The position numbers and the translations under genes were made by a program. DNA of 64,000 nt from CAVONV01 sp963697355 (GTDB lineage: Bacteria > Acidobacteriota > Vicinamibacteria > Marinacidobacterales > DATDRI01), in the NCBI GenBank assembly GCA_963697355.1, contig CAVONV010000028.1, positions 62,001 through 126,000 on the forward strand, in the 5' to 3' direction. The notes beneath the pieces were generated by a model. The model saw only the letters and a program-made list of their open reading frames with translations. It was not told the DNA's origin and ran no database searches. The stretch's first letter is position 1. Every line of letters begins with the position of its first letter. Positions 45,313-55,340 of this stretch are shown piece by piece.

Positions 45313-46829
45313 ATGTTTCAAAAAGTACTCATCGCCAACCGAGGTGAGATCGCGGTCCGTGTCATTAGAGCCTGTCGAGAGCTCGGCATCGGAACCGTTG
45401 CGGTTTACTCGGACGTCGACCGAGACGGCCTGCACGTTCGGCTAGCAGACGAGGCCCGACGTATTGGTCCCGCGCCTTCGACGGAAAGCTACTTGAAGAT
45501 CGAAACGATCATCGAGGTCGCCAAGGAGACGGGTGCCGAAGCGGTTCATCCCGGCTACGGTTTCCTCGCCGAGAACGCGGATTTCGCAAGACGTTTGAGA
45601 GAGGAGGATTTGGTTTTCATCGGGCCCACCCCAGAAGCTACGGCGCTGATGGGAGATAAGGCCTCGGCGCGACGTATTGCACGTGAAGCGGGTGTGCCCA
45701 TCGTGCCCGGCACCGAGCCTCTCTCCGAAGACGAGGAGGCGGCACGGCAGGCCGAAATCCATCGGGTACCCTGTCTTAGTGAAGGCCGTTGCCGGAGGCG
45801 GTGGCAAAGGGATGAGGGTGGTCTCTTCTCCGGAGGAGCTACCGATGGCGCTGACCCAAGCGCGTTCGGAGGCTGGCTCGAGTTTCGGAAATCCCTCCGT
45901 CTATATCGAGCGTTTCCTCAGCCAGCCTCGCCACATCGAATTTCAAATCATGGCGGATCAACAAGGATCGGTTGTCCACCTCCTGGAACGGGAATGCTCG
46001 ATCCAGAGAAGGCACCAAAAGCTCATCGAGGAATGCCCCTCGCCCCTTCTGGATGAAGAGCTTCGACTTCGAATGGGGGAGGCGGCTGTGGCGGTGACGC
46101 GGCGAGCGGGATACGAGAATGCGGGTACAGTGGAGTTCTTGGTCGATGCCGAAAGAAACTTCTACTTCCTCGAGATGAATGCGAGGCTTCAAGTGGAGCA
46201 CCCGGTGACCGAACTCGTCACCGGCTTGGACTTGGTGAAGCTCCAACTCGCGATTGCCGATGGTGAGCCGTTGCCCGTCAAGCAGAGTGACATCGTTCCT
46301 CGAGGCTGGGCGATGGAGTTTCGGATCACCGCTGAGGATGCCTATCAGAATTTCCTTCCCTCGCCGGGTCGCATTACCTATCTTGCGACCAGCCGGTGGG
46401 CCGGGTGTTCGTGACGATAGTGGTGTTTATTCCGGTTGGGAAGTTACACCGGACTACGATCCTCTGATTTCCAAGCTCATCGTCTCGGGAGACGACCGAG
46501 AGGGATGCATCGCACGGGCCCGCAGGGCCATTCGGGAGTACCGGGTGGAAGGCATTGCCAGCACGCTACCTTTCTTCGACCGGGTCCTTCGCGATCAGGA
46601 GTTCCTCAGCGGAAACATCGATGTGGGCTATGTCGATCGGCGGTGGAAAAGTGGAGTCGAGCAAACGGCTACGAGCGATCTGGAGACTGAGCGGGGTCGG
46701 GTGGCACTCGTAGCGGCAGCTCTCGCCGCTGAGCGGCACAAATCGGCGCCGAAATTCCACTCGAGCAACCGCGGGGCATCACCCTGGAAACGAGCAGGAT
46801 TGCAGGAGCAAATGTGGAGTCGGTTATGA
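45313..46829 (+). CDS. accC: Biotin carboxylase (AccC-like) subunit, two frameshifts
   Basis: The ATP-grasp subunit that carboxylates biotin, about 505 residues. The first frame gives [40 protein letters not shown] and [20 protein letters not shown]. Near 45765 it shifts to [40 protein letters not shown] and the active-site stretch [20 protein letters not shown]. Near 46390 a second shift leads to [20 protein letters not shown] and [20 protein letters not shown]. All catalytic residues are present if the two indels are corrected. Its end overlaps the BCCP-like gene by 4 nt. Confidence 0.9.
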
Positions 46830-47326
46830 AGCGGGTTACATTGGTTTCAGGAGACAAGGAGTTTCCCCTCGAGCTGCAAGACGACAACGGACAAGTCGAA
46901 GTCAAGCTCTCGGGAGAGCGCCTCGATGTTGATGCGGGAAAAAATGTCCAAGGTGGGGTATCCCTCATCATGGGCGGCCGTTCTTATGAAGTGCAAGTCA
47001 AAGTTGAGGACGGTCAAGTGTCGGTTGAGCTCGACGGGGAGCGGTATCATTTCGAAATCGACGATGGGGGCATTTCTGGAGCGGGTGGTCGTCGCGACCA
47101 TGGGGGTAAGGTTGAGGTCAAAGCTCCCATGCCCGGCAAAGTCGCCAAGATTCTTGTTGGCGATGGGGAGACGGTAGAATCCGGCCAAGGCGTGTTGCTT
47201 TTCGAAGCGATGAAGATGCAGAATGAGATCAAGAGCCCTATCGCTGGGTCGATCGTAACGTTGGCTGTTGAGGAGGGGCAAGCGGTTGAATCGCGGGAGC
47301 CTCTCTTCACGGTCAAAAGCGAATAA
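46826..47326 (+). CDS. Biotin carboxyl carrier protein subunit
   Basis: A 166-residue biotin carrier. The C-terminal biotinyl domain has KAPMPGKVAKILVGDGETVE and the biotinylation site FEAMKMQNEI, with modified lysine in AMKM near residue 134. The N-terminal half (VKLSGERLDVDAGKNVQGGV and SVELDGERYHFEIDDGG) is a beta-rich domain common to propionyl-CoA carboxylase-type carriers. ATG 46826 overlaps the AccC stop; a GTG 12 nt upstream is possible. With the beta and AccC-like genes it makes a complete three-subunit acyl-CoA carboxylase. Confidence 0.93.
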   Translation: MKRVTLVSGDKEFPLELQDDNGQVEVKLSGERLDVDAGKNVQGGVSLIMGGRSYEVQVKVEDGQVSVELDGERYHFEIDDGGISGAGGRRDHGGKVEVKAPMPGKVAKILVGDGETVESGQGVLLFEAMKMQNEIKSPIAGSIVTLAVEEGQAVESREPLFTVKSE

Positions 47327-47347
47327 TTTAGGTAGTTTTACCTAGCC

Positions 47348-50300
47348 ATGAAGCGCCTTTCCCGTCTGGCCGTCCGATTTGTCGGCTGGTGCATTGCGGC
47401 GTTCGCATTCGTGTTGGCCGTTGTCCTCTTGGTGAGCGCTGCTTACCTCCTCTTTTTCGACTATCCTGAACACATCCGTGCCTGGATGGAGTCCGAAGCG
47501 AGTCGTGTTCTGGGCCGAGCGGTCCGTATTGAATCTTTTTCAGTTAATTTACCTAATTCATTTGAGCTCATCGGGGTGTCCGCGGATTCTCAGGGGTCGG
47601 GTCCACCCTGGCTCGAGTGCGGCAAGCTCAATGGGCAGTTGAATCTGAGCGGTGTCCTCTCTTCTAGGCTACAGCTATCGATGCTTCAAGTGGATGGGCT
47701 TGTCCTCCGTATTCAGGATTATGGAGGTGGTAAGGTCGATCTGCCTGGACTCTGGCGACCGGAGGCCCCGGAGCGACGGCCGCGGACCGCTTCTCCGCTC
47801 TCGATAGAAGCTGAACGCGTCGTCGTCAATGACGCCCAGTTCCTGTACCAAAATCACAACCTTCCGTGGCGGTTGGAGGCTCATCAAGTCGAGGCGGCTG
47901 TGGAACGAGCCCAAGGCGGAAGTTATCAGGGTCACCTTACCTATGATCGGGGCCAGCTCAAGATCAAGGACCGACCCGCTTTCGAGGGTGGGATCTCTGC
48001 GCAGTTGGAGCTCTCGAGCAATGAACTGCAGCTGAAAGAGCTCCGTGCTGCAGGGCCGTTTTACGAGATCCGCGCCCAGGGTGCCGTGGACTTCAATGAC
48101 CAGCCCGAGGGCAAGTTTGTCCTTGACGTTGAATCTCGCGTGGGTCCGGCGGCTCGCTCGCTTCTTGGCTGGCCTCAACTCGATGATGGAGGTCCGTTGC
48201 CGGCGCGAATTCACGGGAATTTGTCCGTTGGGCGAGGCTGGCATCTTTTTGAAGGCGATTTAGACGTGCCAATGGCGATGTTTCTGGGCGTGTCTCTCAG
48301 GGACTGGAGGGGGAAGATCTACTGGAACCGGACCGTGCTAGAGCTGACCGAAGCGGCTGGACGTATAGCCAATGGTGACTCGGAGCTCTTGCTCCGCCAG
48401 CCACTGCCGGTCGCGGAGCACGCTGCGCAACTGTCGATGGAGTTCCAGGGGGTTTCCCTTCGTGCCCTAACGGAATTTGTGACCGGTGAGCCCGGATATC
48501 TCGACTCCTCACTATCAGGAGAAGTACGTCTTTCAATGCCTCCTTCCCGCCCGCTTCAGGCGAGTGGAGATTTCGAGATCGTGGGAAGGTCTCCCAGTGA
48601 AACAACGGCCGGGCAGTACAACCTCGATCTCAATGCACAAGGTGTCTTGGATGAGGGCACAGTAACGTTGAGCGCGAGTCATTTCGATACGGGATCGACA
48701 ACGGCAAGCCTTTCGGGGCGGTACCCTTGGAGTGGAGCCGCCGATTTGAGCGTCGAAATCAGTTCCGACGATCTTCGAGAAGCCGATCGCTTCCAACAGA
48801 TCCTTCGAGGACTTCTCCATCCTGGCGAAACCATCCCACTGCTCAACATCGAGGGGCGTGGTGATGTGGGTGGGACCCTCACGGGACGAATTCCAGCCTT
48901 GACCTTTCAAGGTCGGTTCAGGGGCGCGAACGTTCGATTCAAGGAAGTCGAGTTTTCTCTGTTGGACGCCCAGGGAGTGATCGACGCGGCTCACCTGCGT
49001 TTGGCTGACTTGGACGCCCGGCAGGGTGCCTCCGAAATCCATGCTCAGGTGGAGCTCGACCTGGCAGAGCCTACGTCGGAATGGAAATTCGATGGATCGA
49101 TCCATGAGTGGCCGGTGTCGGATATCGGGCGTCTGCTACCGCTCCCGCTCGATGTTACCGGTGCCCTATCAGCTGATGGAAGTGTGGTTTCGGAAGGTGG
49201 CCAATACACCGGGCAAGGTACCATCGCTCTGACGACGGGTTCTATTTACGGAGCGACGTTTGATGAGTGTCGCGCAGATGTGGCTTTGCGAGGACAGCAG
49301 GCCGAGTTGAAATCGATCGCCATCTCGCGCCGCAAGGCGAAAGTCAGTGGCCAGTTGCTTCTCGACTCAGGAGCCAGGCGCCTCGAGGGAAGTCTCGAAG
49401 GCCTCGAACTACCCCTGTCGGTATTCGGTCGCGAAGACTTCGAGCTCCAAGGCGTAGCCCGTGGCGAGCTTCGATTGACGGGGACGCTCGACGAACCGAT
49501 GCTCGAGATGACCCTGAGCGCCCCAGACGTCTCCCTGGGACAGACGAGCCTCGGTAGGGGTCGACTCCATGCTCAGGTCGCCCGTGGGGTGGCGACGGGA
49601 AAGCTCACCTTCCAAGACCCCACCTTCTCGATCGAGGCTCGTTCTCAGGTGCGCCTCGTCCCCGGGAGTCCTTTCGAAGGAGAGGTTCGTTGGGAAGGAG
49701 CCGACCTTGGTCCTTGGTTGCGATTCTTCCGATCCGGTCTGCCGCCTTCGGTACGGTTTTTCTCGAACGGAGAGGCGTCGGTGAAAGGTGAGTGGAGCTC
49801 TCTCCAGTCGACGGAGGTCGATGCCTCCGTCAGAAGCATCAGGGCAGAGATAGGTGGCTACCCCTTGGTGTCCGAAAAATCCGTTGAGGTCACCGTTCGA
49901 AACGGCATCGTCGAAACCCCGGGGCTACACCTTTCCGGCGAAGGCACACAAGTCGAGATCGCCGGAAAGTTGCCTTTGGGTAAGGGGAGCCTGGATCTCC
50001 AAGCGAATGGTTCCGTCAACCTCGAGATACTGCAGAGCTTCTATCCGAGGGTCAGTTCTTCAGGCGACCTTCGGCTCTCCGCCGGCGTAAGGGGAAATTG
50101 GAACCGTCCGTACCTATCCGGGCAAGCCGATGTCTCGTCCGGCGTGCTGAGATTTCGCGGGTTCCCTCAAGCCATTGGCGACATTCGTGGTCGAATCGCC
50201 TTCGACAATCGAACGGTGCGTTTTCCAAATCTACGGGCGACGTTTGGTGGTGCCCCCGTGGCGATCTCGGGAACGACATTACTGAGCGGCCTGAGCCCAT

Positions 50301-51274
50301 CGTCTTTTGAGCTGCGCGTGACAGGCCAAGGATTGCGGCTTCGGTACCCCGAAGGGCTCATTGCAACCTTGAATGGCAACCTTCAGATGAGTGGTACACC
50401 TCAGTCGCAGATTCTCAGTGGTCGCATCAACGTCCAGGATGCACAGTGGGTGAGGGAGTACGACCTCGCCACCGGCATACTCGTCAGTCAAGACGAAGAG
50501 GGCTTCGAAATCCTCGGGGATGTCGACGAAGATAGTGCCCTCACCAACCTGCGCTTGGACGTCGAGATCGTTGCGCCCGGGACTTTCAAAATACGGAACT
50601 CACGCGCCAAGATCGACGCGGCAGCCCAACTCCAATTGAGGGGTACCTTCCCGCGTCCCATCCTTTTGGGGCGATCGGAGGCGTTGCGTGGGGAACTGTT
50701 TCTCCTGGGACAGCGCTATGACCTCGTTTCTGGAAAAGTGGATTTCATCGACCCCGCTTCGGTGAAGCCGTTCTTCGACGTCGTGGCCGAGTCGCGCGTC
50801 AAGAGCTACCGTGTAGAGCTTAGGCTCACCGGGACCCCCGATCGCTTTTTTCCCGAATTGTCTTCAGATCCTCCGCTGCGAACCGTGGACATTTTGCGTC
50901 TGTTGGCCGGAGCGTCTGAAAGAGACATCCTGATTGGAAGCGAGGAAGAAGAGATTGCGGGTGTGGGGGTTGCCAGTCTCTTGACGGAGCGTTTGACCCA
51001 AGAAGTGGGTAGGCGCGCCGAACGTCTTTTCGGCCTCGACCGTTTCAGCATCGATCCTTTTTTGGTCGGACAATTTGCCAATCCGACGGCGCGGGTCAGC
51101 ATCGGAAAAGAGATCTACCGCAATCTAAGCGTGAACTATTCCACGAATCTCAATGCCGCCACGGAGACCCTCGTCCTCGTCGAGTATACGCCCGAAGGTC
51201 CTATCCGATGGATCTTCTCGCGCGATGAAGAAGGGGCCCTCGGTGTGGATCTCAGGTTCAGGAAGAGCTTCTAA
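47348..51274 (+). CDS. tamB: TamB-like inner-membrane-anchored envelope protein (DUF490)
   Basis: A 1308-residue protein with an N-terminal membrane anchor (FVGWCIAAFAFVLAVVLLVSAA). It continues as a very long periplasmic AsmA-like/TamB beta-taco, rich in repeated hydrophobic-hydrophilic strands. The C-terminal DUF490 domain contains SALTNLRLDVEIVAPGTFKI, RGELFLLGQRYDLVSGKVDF and LTGTPDRFFPELSSDPPLRT. The length agrees with TamB (about 1,250). It bridges the inner membrane to an Omp85 protein and moves lipids or assembles barrels; the following gene encodes such a partner. A small hairpin TAGGTA-GTTT-TACCTA lies just before the start. Confidence 0.92.
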   Translation: MKRLSRLAVRFVGWCIAAFAFVLAVVLLVSAAYLLFFDYPEHIRAWMESEASRVLGRAVRIESFSVNLPNSFELIGVSADSQGSGPPWLECGKLNGQLNLSGVLSSRLQLSMLQVDGLVLRIQDYGGGKVDLPGLWRPEAPERRPRTASPLSIEAERVVVNDAQFLYQNHNLPWRLEAHQVEAAVERAQGGSYQGHLTYDRGQLKIKDRPAFEGGISAQLELSSNELQLKELRAAGPFYEIRAQGAVDFNDQPEGKFVLDVESRVGPAARSLLGWPQLDDGGPLPARIHGNLSVGRGWHLFEGDLDVPMAMFLGVSLRDWRGKIYWNRTVLELTEAAGRIANGDSELLLRQPLPVAEHAAQLSMEFQGVSLRALTEFVTGEPGYLDSSLSGEVRLSMPPSRPLQASGDFEIVGRSPSETTAGQYNLDLNAQGVLDEGTVTLSASHFDTGSTTASLSGRYPWSGAADLSVEISSDDLREADRFQQILRGLLHPGETIPLLNIEGRGDVGGTLTGRIPALTFQGRFRGANVRFKEVEFSLLDAQGVIDAAHLRLADLDARQGASEIHAQVELDLAEPTSEWKFDGSIHEWPVSDIGRLLPLPLDVTGALSADGSVVSEGGQYTGQGTIALTTGSIYGATFDECRADVALRGQQAELKSIAISRRKAKVSGQLLLDSGARRLEGSLEGLELPLSVFGREDFELQGVARGELRLTGTLDEPMLEMTLSAPDVSLGQTSLGRGRLHAQVARGVATGKLTFQDPTFSIEARSQVRLVPGSPFEGEVRWEGADLGPWLRFFRSGLPPSVRFFSNGEASVKGEWSSLQSTEVDASVRSIRAEIGGYPLVSEKSVEVTVRNGIVETPGLHLSGEGTQVEIAGKLPLGKGSLDLQANGSVNLEILQSFYPRVSSSGDLRLSAGVRGNWNRPYLSGQADVSSGVLRFRGFPQAIGDIRGRIAFDNRTVRFPNLRATFGGAPVAISGTTLLSGLSPSSFELRVTGQGLRLRYPEGLIATLNGNLQMSGTPQSQILSGRINVQDAQWVREYDLATGILVSQDEEGFEILGDVDEDSALTNLRLDVEIVAPGTFKIRNSRAKIDAAAQLQLRGTFPRPILLGRSEALRGELFLLGQRYDLVSGKVDFIDPASVKPFFDVVAESRVKSYRVELRLTGTPDRFFPELSSDPPLRTVDILRLLAGASERDILIGSEEEEIAGVGVASLLTERLTQEVGRRAERLFGLDRFSIDPFLVGQFANPTARVSIGKEIYRNLSVNYSTNLNAATETLVLVEYTPEGPIRWIFSRDEEGALGVDLRFRKSF

Positions 51275-51275
51275 A

Positions 51276-51321
51276 GAAGAGAACTCAAGAAATCGAGAAG
51301 CCAAGAACTCAAGAATAAGAA
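51276..51321. repeat. Short repeat array between tamB-like and bamA-like genes
   Basis: Immediately after the tamB-like stop the sequence runs AGAAGAGAACTCAAGAAATC and CAAGAACTCAAGAATAAG, with two near copies of AGAACTCAAGAA. It belongs to the dispersed CTCAAGAA family and also holds the ribosome-binding region of the next gene. Confidence 0.6.
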
Positions 51322-51322
51322 G

Positions 51323-54037
51323 ATGAGTATCGCGACGGTCATGCTACTGACGGCCACAATGGTCACCGGGAGTGCCGCCGAGCGCTATACGGGCCTTCTC
51401 GTTAGTCGCGTGGACCTCGTCACCGAGGGGGGTGAGCTCCCCCTTGCCGCGGACCGTCTGGTGGAAGTCGCGGTCGGTGACCCGTTCCAGCCCGACGCCG
51501 TCCGCCGTTCCATCAAGCAGTTGTTCGCACTGGGAACCTTCAGCGATATCAAAGTTGAAGCAGAGCGTGACGGAAGCGACGTCGCCTTGACCTTCCATCT
51601 CTTCCCGGCCTTGGTGGTTGAGGACATTCAAATCCAATGGGGGGCTGATGAAGCGCCCTCCACCGGAAAGGTCGAAGAGAAGCTCCTCGAGGGCAGCCGC
51701 CTCGAGCCGGGCGCCATGTTCGACGTCAATCAATTAGAGCTCCTCACTAATCAAATCGGAGTGAAGCTCGAAGCGGAAGGATTCTACCAAGCCCACGTCG
51801 AACCGGAGGTTCGGTTTGTAAACTCGAGGGCATCGATTTGGATTCATGTGAAACGAGGAACGCAGGCGCGGCTTGGCGAGCTCCGGATCGATGGCGTTGC
51901 TCCTCATGTCGAACGAGACATTCTTGCAGGTCTCTCCATGAAGCCAGGAGGCGGTTACGCGCGGCGCGTTCTGGATGTAGACATCGAGCGTCTTCTGGAA
52001 AGGTGGACAGACAGAGGTTTTTTCGACGCTAAGGTGGACATCGAAGAAACTCGAGAAGGTACCGACTCCGTGAACTTGGGTCTCGATGTGAATTTGGGCC
52101 CACGTGTTCTCGTTGAGGTTGCAGGGGCCGCCGTCTCTCAGCGGGATCAAAATCGTCTCATTCCGATTCTGCGGGAGCGATCCATCTCGAGCGACCTCAT
52201 TGAAGAATCGCGTGCTAATTTGGAGGAGCACTTTCGTGACGAAGGATATCGAGATGTTACCGTCACGGAAGAAAGGAAAACCACTGGTCAAGGGCGCTAT
52301 CTGCTGGTTCTCTTCAATGTCGAGCTCGGGCAGAAATACGAAATAGGTGGTCTGTCGTTCAACGGCCTTTTTTCGTTCCACCCGAACGATCTTCTGCCCC
52401 TCATGGAATCCAAAGCCGGTGATCTATTCCAACCGCTCGTTTGGCAAGAAGACATCAAGCGAATCAGGGTGTTTTTGCGTCACCAAGGATTTCATCGTGT
52501 CTCAGTGCGAGGGAACGTTTTGGAGCGCGAGGGTTCACCGAACCTGCTCGAGCTCGAGGTTCGCATTGATGAAGGACCGCGTGCCACGATTGGGTCTATC
52601 GAAGTAGAAGGCGCGCAGCAGTTGACGCCCGAGACGGTCCTGGCCGCCTCCGGCTTGCAGGTGGGCGAGGCCTTTTATCCTCCAGGTGTTTTTGAAGCGA
52701 GAGAGCGAATTCAAACGCTCTATCGGAATTACGGTTTCCGACAAGCCGACTTAGAGTATCAAACCAGCCTCGATGAAACAGCAACCGAGGCCCATGTCGC
52801 CTTTCAGGTCCGGGAGGGTGACCCTACTTTTATCGGTCGAATCGTCTTGTCGGGACTCGACGTGACGCGTGAAGAGGCACTTAGACGTGACATCCTCATT
52901 TCGCCAGAGGCGCCTCTGTCCGCCGACGCTTTGGTGGAGACGCGTCAGCGCCTCATTGGAACCGGACTCTTTAGCGACGTACAAGTGGAAGTGCTGGAGC
53001 AGAACCCAGTCACACGAAGGAGCGATGTGCTCATCCGTTTCGAAGAAGGCCCGCGAACGAGTCTTGGCTACGGTTTCGGATACAACGAAAACGATTTGGC
53101 CCGGGTGGAGGGTGAGATCACCCGTCGCAACCTCTTTGGGCTGGACCGCGCTGTCAGCTTGTTCGGAAGGGCGAGCATTCGGGGATCCCGGTTTGTTGCC
53201 ACATACCGCCAACCGGAGCTTTTCGGCTACAACCTGCCGACCTTTTTCTCAGCAATCTATGAAGAGCAAGATCGGGTGAGTTTCGATTTTAGACAACGCG
53301 GGGTCGGCTTTCAGATCTCTAGGCGGCTCTCGCCTAAGCAAACGATGTTCTTCCGATACAATCTGAACAAAACCGACGTCTTCAACGTCGAAATACCACC
53401 CGAAGAGCTACCTCGTGAGTTTCGCGATATCGACCTGTCCACAATCTCGACCTCGTTGGTTACGGATAGCCGCAACGACCCTATCATACCGTCCCGCGGC
53501 CAGCTTCGATTACTCAATTTCGAGGTCTCTGCTCGGGTTATTGGTTCCAAGTCTCCCTATGTAAAGGGCTTTGCACAGCAGTTCTTCTACTTTCCTCTTC
53601 CCAAGAAGATGGTGGGCGTGGTCGGGCTCCGTTTGGGCATCGGTCAAACTTATCGTGAAGACCGTGACGCACTGATTCCCATCACCGAGCGCTTCTTCGC
53701 CGGTGGCGCTAATACGTTACGTGGCTTCGGTTTGGATCAAGCCAGTCCGAAGGCGCCCAATGGAACACCGGTAGGTGGAAACGTTCTGGCATTGCTCAAC
53801 CTAGAATTGCGCTTTCCCATCAAAGGCAAGCTCGGAGGGGTTGTTTTCTCCGACAACGGCACGGTCTACCGTCGGATCCAAGTCATTCGGCTTCTGAACT
53901 GGCGCTACAACCTCGGCTTTGGTTTTCGCTACGACACCCCGCTCGGTCCTCTCAGGGTGGATTGGGGTTTCAAAATCGATCTCCGCCCGGATGAGCCAAG
54001 AAGTCGCATACACGTGAGTTTGGGGCATGCTTTCTAG
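51323..54037 (+). CDS. bamA: BamA/TamA-family outer-membrane assembly factor (Omp85)
   Basis: A 904-residue Omp85 protein, the expected partner of the TamB-like protein encoded upstream. A signal peptide (VMLLTATMVTGSAAE) precedes about five POTRA domains, for example EVAVGDPFQPDAVRRSIKQL, NLEEHFRDEGYRDVTVTEER, FQPLVWQEDIKRIRVFLRHQ and LSADALVETRQRLIGTGLFS. The C-terminal barrel begins GYGFGYNENDLARVEGEITR and contains the loop 6 motif FFAGGANTLRGFGLDQASPK. The final residue is phenylalanine (RIHVSLGHAF), the usual Bam recognition signal. POTRA number and length fit either BamA or TamA; the TamB neighbour favours TamA. Confidence 0.93.
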   Translation: MSIATVMLLTATMVTGSAAERYTGLLVSRVDLVTEGGELPLAADRLVEVAVGDPFQPDAVRRSIKQLFALGTFSDIKVEAERDGSDVALTFHLFPALVVEDIQIQWGADEAPSTGKVEEKLLEGSRLEPGAMFDVNQLELLTNQIGVKLEAEGFYQAHVEPEVRFVNSRASIWIHVKRGTQARLGELRIDGVAPHVERDILAGLSMKPGGGYARRVLDVDIERLLERWTDRGFFDAKVDIEETREGTDSVNLGLDVNLGPRVLVEVAGAAVSQRDQNRLIPILRERSISSDLIEESRANLEEHFRDEGYRDVTVTEERKTTGQGRYLLVLFNVELGQKYEIGGLSFNGLFSFHPNDLLPLMESKAGDLFQPLVWQEDIKRIRVFLRHQGFHRVSVRGNVLEREGSPNLLELEVRIDEGPRATIGSIEVEGAQQLTPETVLAASGLQVGEAFYPPGVFEARERIQTLYRNYGFRQADLEYQTSLDETATEAHVAFQVREGDPTFIGRIVLSGLDVTREEALRRDILISPEAPLSADALVETRQRLIGTGLFSDVQVEVLEQNPVTRRSDVLIRFEEGPRTSLGYGFGYNENDLARVEGEITRRNLFGLDRAVSLFGRASIRGSRFVATYRQPELFGYNLPTFFSAIYEEQDRVSFDFRQRGVGFQISRRLSPKQTMFFRYNLNKTDVFNVEIPPEELPREFRDIDLSTISTSLVTDSRNDPIIPSRGQLRLLNFEVSARVIGSKSPYVKGFAQQFFYFPLPKKMVGVVGLRLGIGQTYREDRDALIPITERFFAGGANTLRGFGLDQASPKAPNGTPVGGNVLALLNLELRFPIKGKLGGVVFSDNGTVYRRIQVIRLLNWRYNLGFGFRYDTPLGPLRVDWGFKIDLRPDEPRSRIHVSLGHAF

Positions 54038-54656
54038 ACGTGGTGTTCTCATCATCGGAATGGCCTTGGCACTGCCTTGGCCGGCCGGTGCCGAGGTCGT
54101 CGACCGCATCGTTGCCGTCGTCGACCGCCAGGCCATAACGCTTTCCGAGGCCGAACAAGCGCGCCGGTTGCAACAGCTCAAGGGCGGCGAAGACGTTCAA
54201 ATGACCCAAATCGTTGACCAACTCATCGAGAGCTATCTGATCGAGCGCGAAGTGAAACGCTATCCCGGGCCACCGGTGACGAAAGAAGAAGTGTCCCGCG
54301 CCGTCGACGCCCTTGGAGTTTCTATGGGCTCGGAGGAAGCCTTGCTCGAAGCGCTTTCGGATCAAGAGATGGATCTGGATGCCTTGGAGCACTTGCTGAG
54401 GCGGCAACTCGTCGTCTCGCATTACCTGGACAACCGCTTCCGTTCGTTGATTTACGTCAACGATGAGGAGATCCGCGAGTACTACGATGAGGAAGTGGTA
54501 GCCGCCTTGATAACATCAGAAGAGCCGGCACCCGCGCTCGAGATGATTGAAGACGTCATCAGACAAATTCTGGTTGAGAAGAAATTCAACGAACGCGTGG
54601 ATGCTTGGATCGAGAGCCTGAGGTCGCGGGCCCGCGTCCGGAAGTACATCTGGTAA
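54027..54656 (+). CDS. SurA-N-like periplasmic chaperone without a PPIase domain
   Basis: A 209-residue secreted protein that overlaps the Omp85 gene by 11 nt. Signal: SRRGVLIIGMALALPWPAGA. The mature start EVVDRIVAVVDRQAITLSEA is the typical SurA/PpiC-family N-terminus, and the following helices (QIVDQLIESYLIEREVKRYP, then KEEVSRAVDALGVSMGSEEA) match the SurA N-domain. No parvulin domain follows. The C-terminal helix (FNERVDAWIESLRSRARVRK) completes the chaperone module. A role in holding outer-membrane proteins for the preceding Omp85 complex is inferred. Confidence 0.85.
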   Translation: MLSRRGVLIIGMALALPWPAGAEVVDRIVAVVDRQAITLSEAEQARRLQQLKGGEDVQMTQIVDQLIESYLIEREVKRYPGPPVTKEEVSRAVDALGVSMGSEEALLEALSDQEMDLDALEHLLRRQLVVSHYLDNRFRSLIYVNDEEIREYYDEEVVAALITSEEPAPALEMIEDVIRQILVEKKFNERVDAWIESLRSRARVRKYIW

Positions 54657-54701
54657 GGGCTCGATCCAAAAGGTGCGATTAAGAGCGAGTGTATTGGCCC
54701 T

Positions 54702-55340
54702 ATGAACTATCTATCACGCTTGCTGACCATTTGGTACAAGCCGCGCGCCACGGTTCGCCAAGGCTTAGAACACCCATCACTCATTTTCGAGCTGATCGTC
54801 GCCGCTTTTTTCGGCATCACCACCTTTCTCGAAAACGCAAAACAAGAGCACTTTGGTGATAGTTGGTCGCTCGGTTTGGTGTTCACGCTTGCCCTTATCG
54901 TGGGGCCGATGGCGGGCGTTCTTTCACTCTATCTGATGTCCGCCCTTCTCCGCTGGACGGGTAAGCTCTTTGGCGGTCGTGCGAGTTATGCGGAGCTCCG
55001 AACGGCCGTTGCCCACGGTTGGATCCCCTTTGTCTGGACAGGTACCCTCCAAGCGATATTGTTCGTCCTCTATGGAAAACAGACTTTTTCTATCAGCGGT
55101 CCATCGGACATAGGTGATTTTGCTTTCCTGAAAGGGATGTTCGTTGGCCTCCTTCCTATTTGGATAATGCTCGGGGTGTGGATAGTCGTTATCGCGGTCC
55201 AATGTCTTGCCGAAGCCCAAGGGTTCTCCGCCTGGCTGGCCATCGCCAACTACTTTGTTGCGTTCATGGTTATGGTCGTCGCAGCCGTCGTCATGGTGAT
55301 CGGTGTGGTCTCGGTCGTGGCGGTCGTGGGGAGTCAGTAA
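54702..55340 (+). CDS. Yip1 family membrane protein
   Basis: A 212-residue protein with about five membrane segments, including FELIVAAFFGITTFL, GLVFTLALIVGPMAGVLSLY and FVAFMVMVVAAVVMVIGVVS. The opening SRLLTIWYKPRATVRQGLEH and WTGKLFGGRASYAELRTAVAHGW-type loops are characteristic of bacterial Yip1 proteins, whose function is unknown. It follows the SurA-like gene by 45 nt and may be co-transcribed. Confidence 0.88.
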   Translation: MNYLSRLLTIWYKPRATVRQGLEHPSLIFELIVAAFFGITTFLENAKQEHFGDSWSLGLVFTLALIVGPMAGVLSLYLMSALLRWTGKLFGGRASYAELRTAVAHGWIPFVWTGTLQAILFVLYGKQTFSISGPSDIGDFAFLKGMFVGLLPIWIMLGVWIVVIAVQCLAEAQGFSAWLAIANYFVAFMVMVVAAVVMVIGVVSVVAVVGSQ

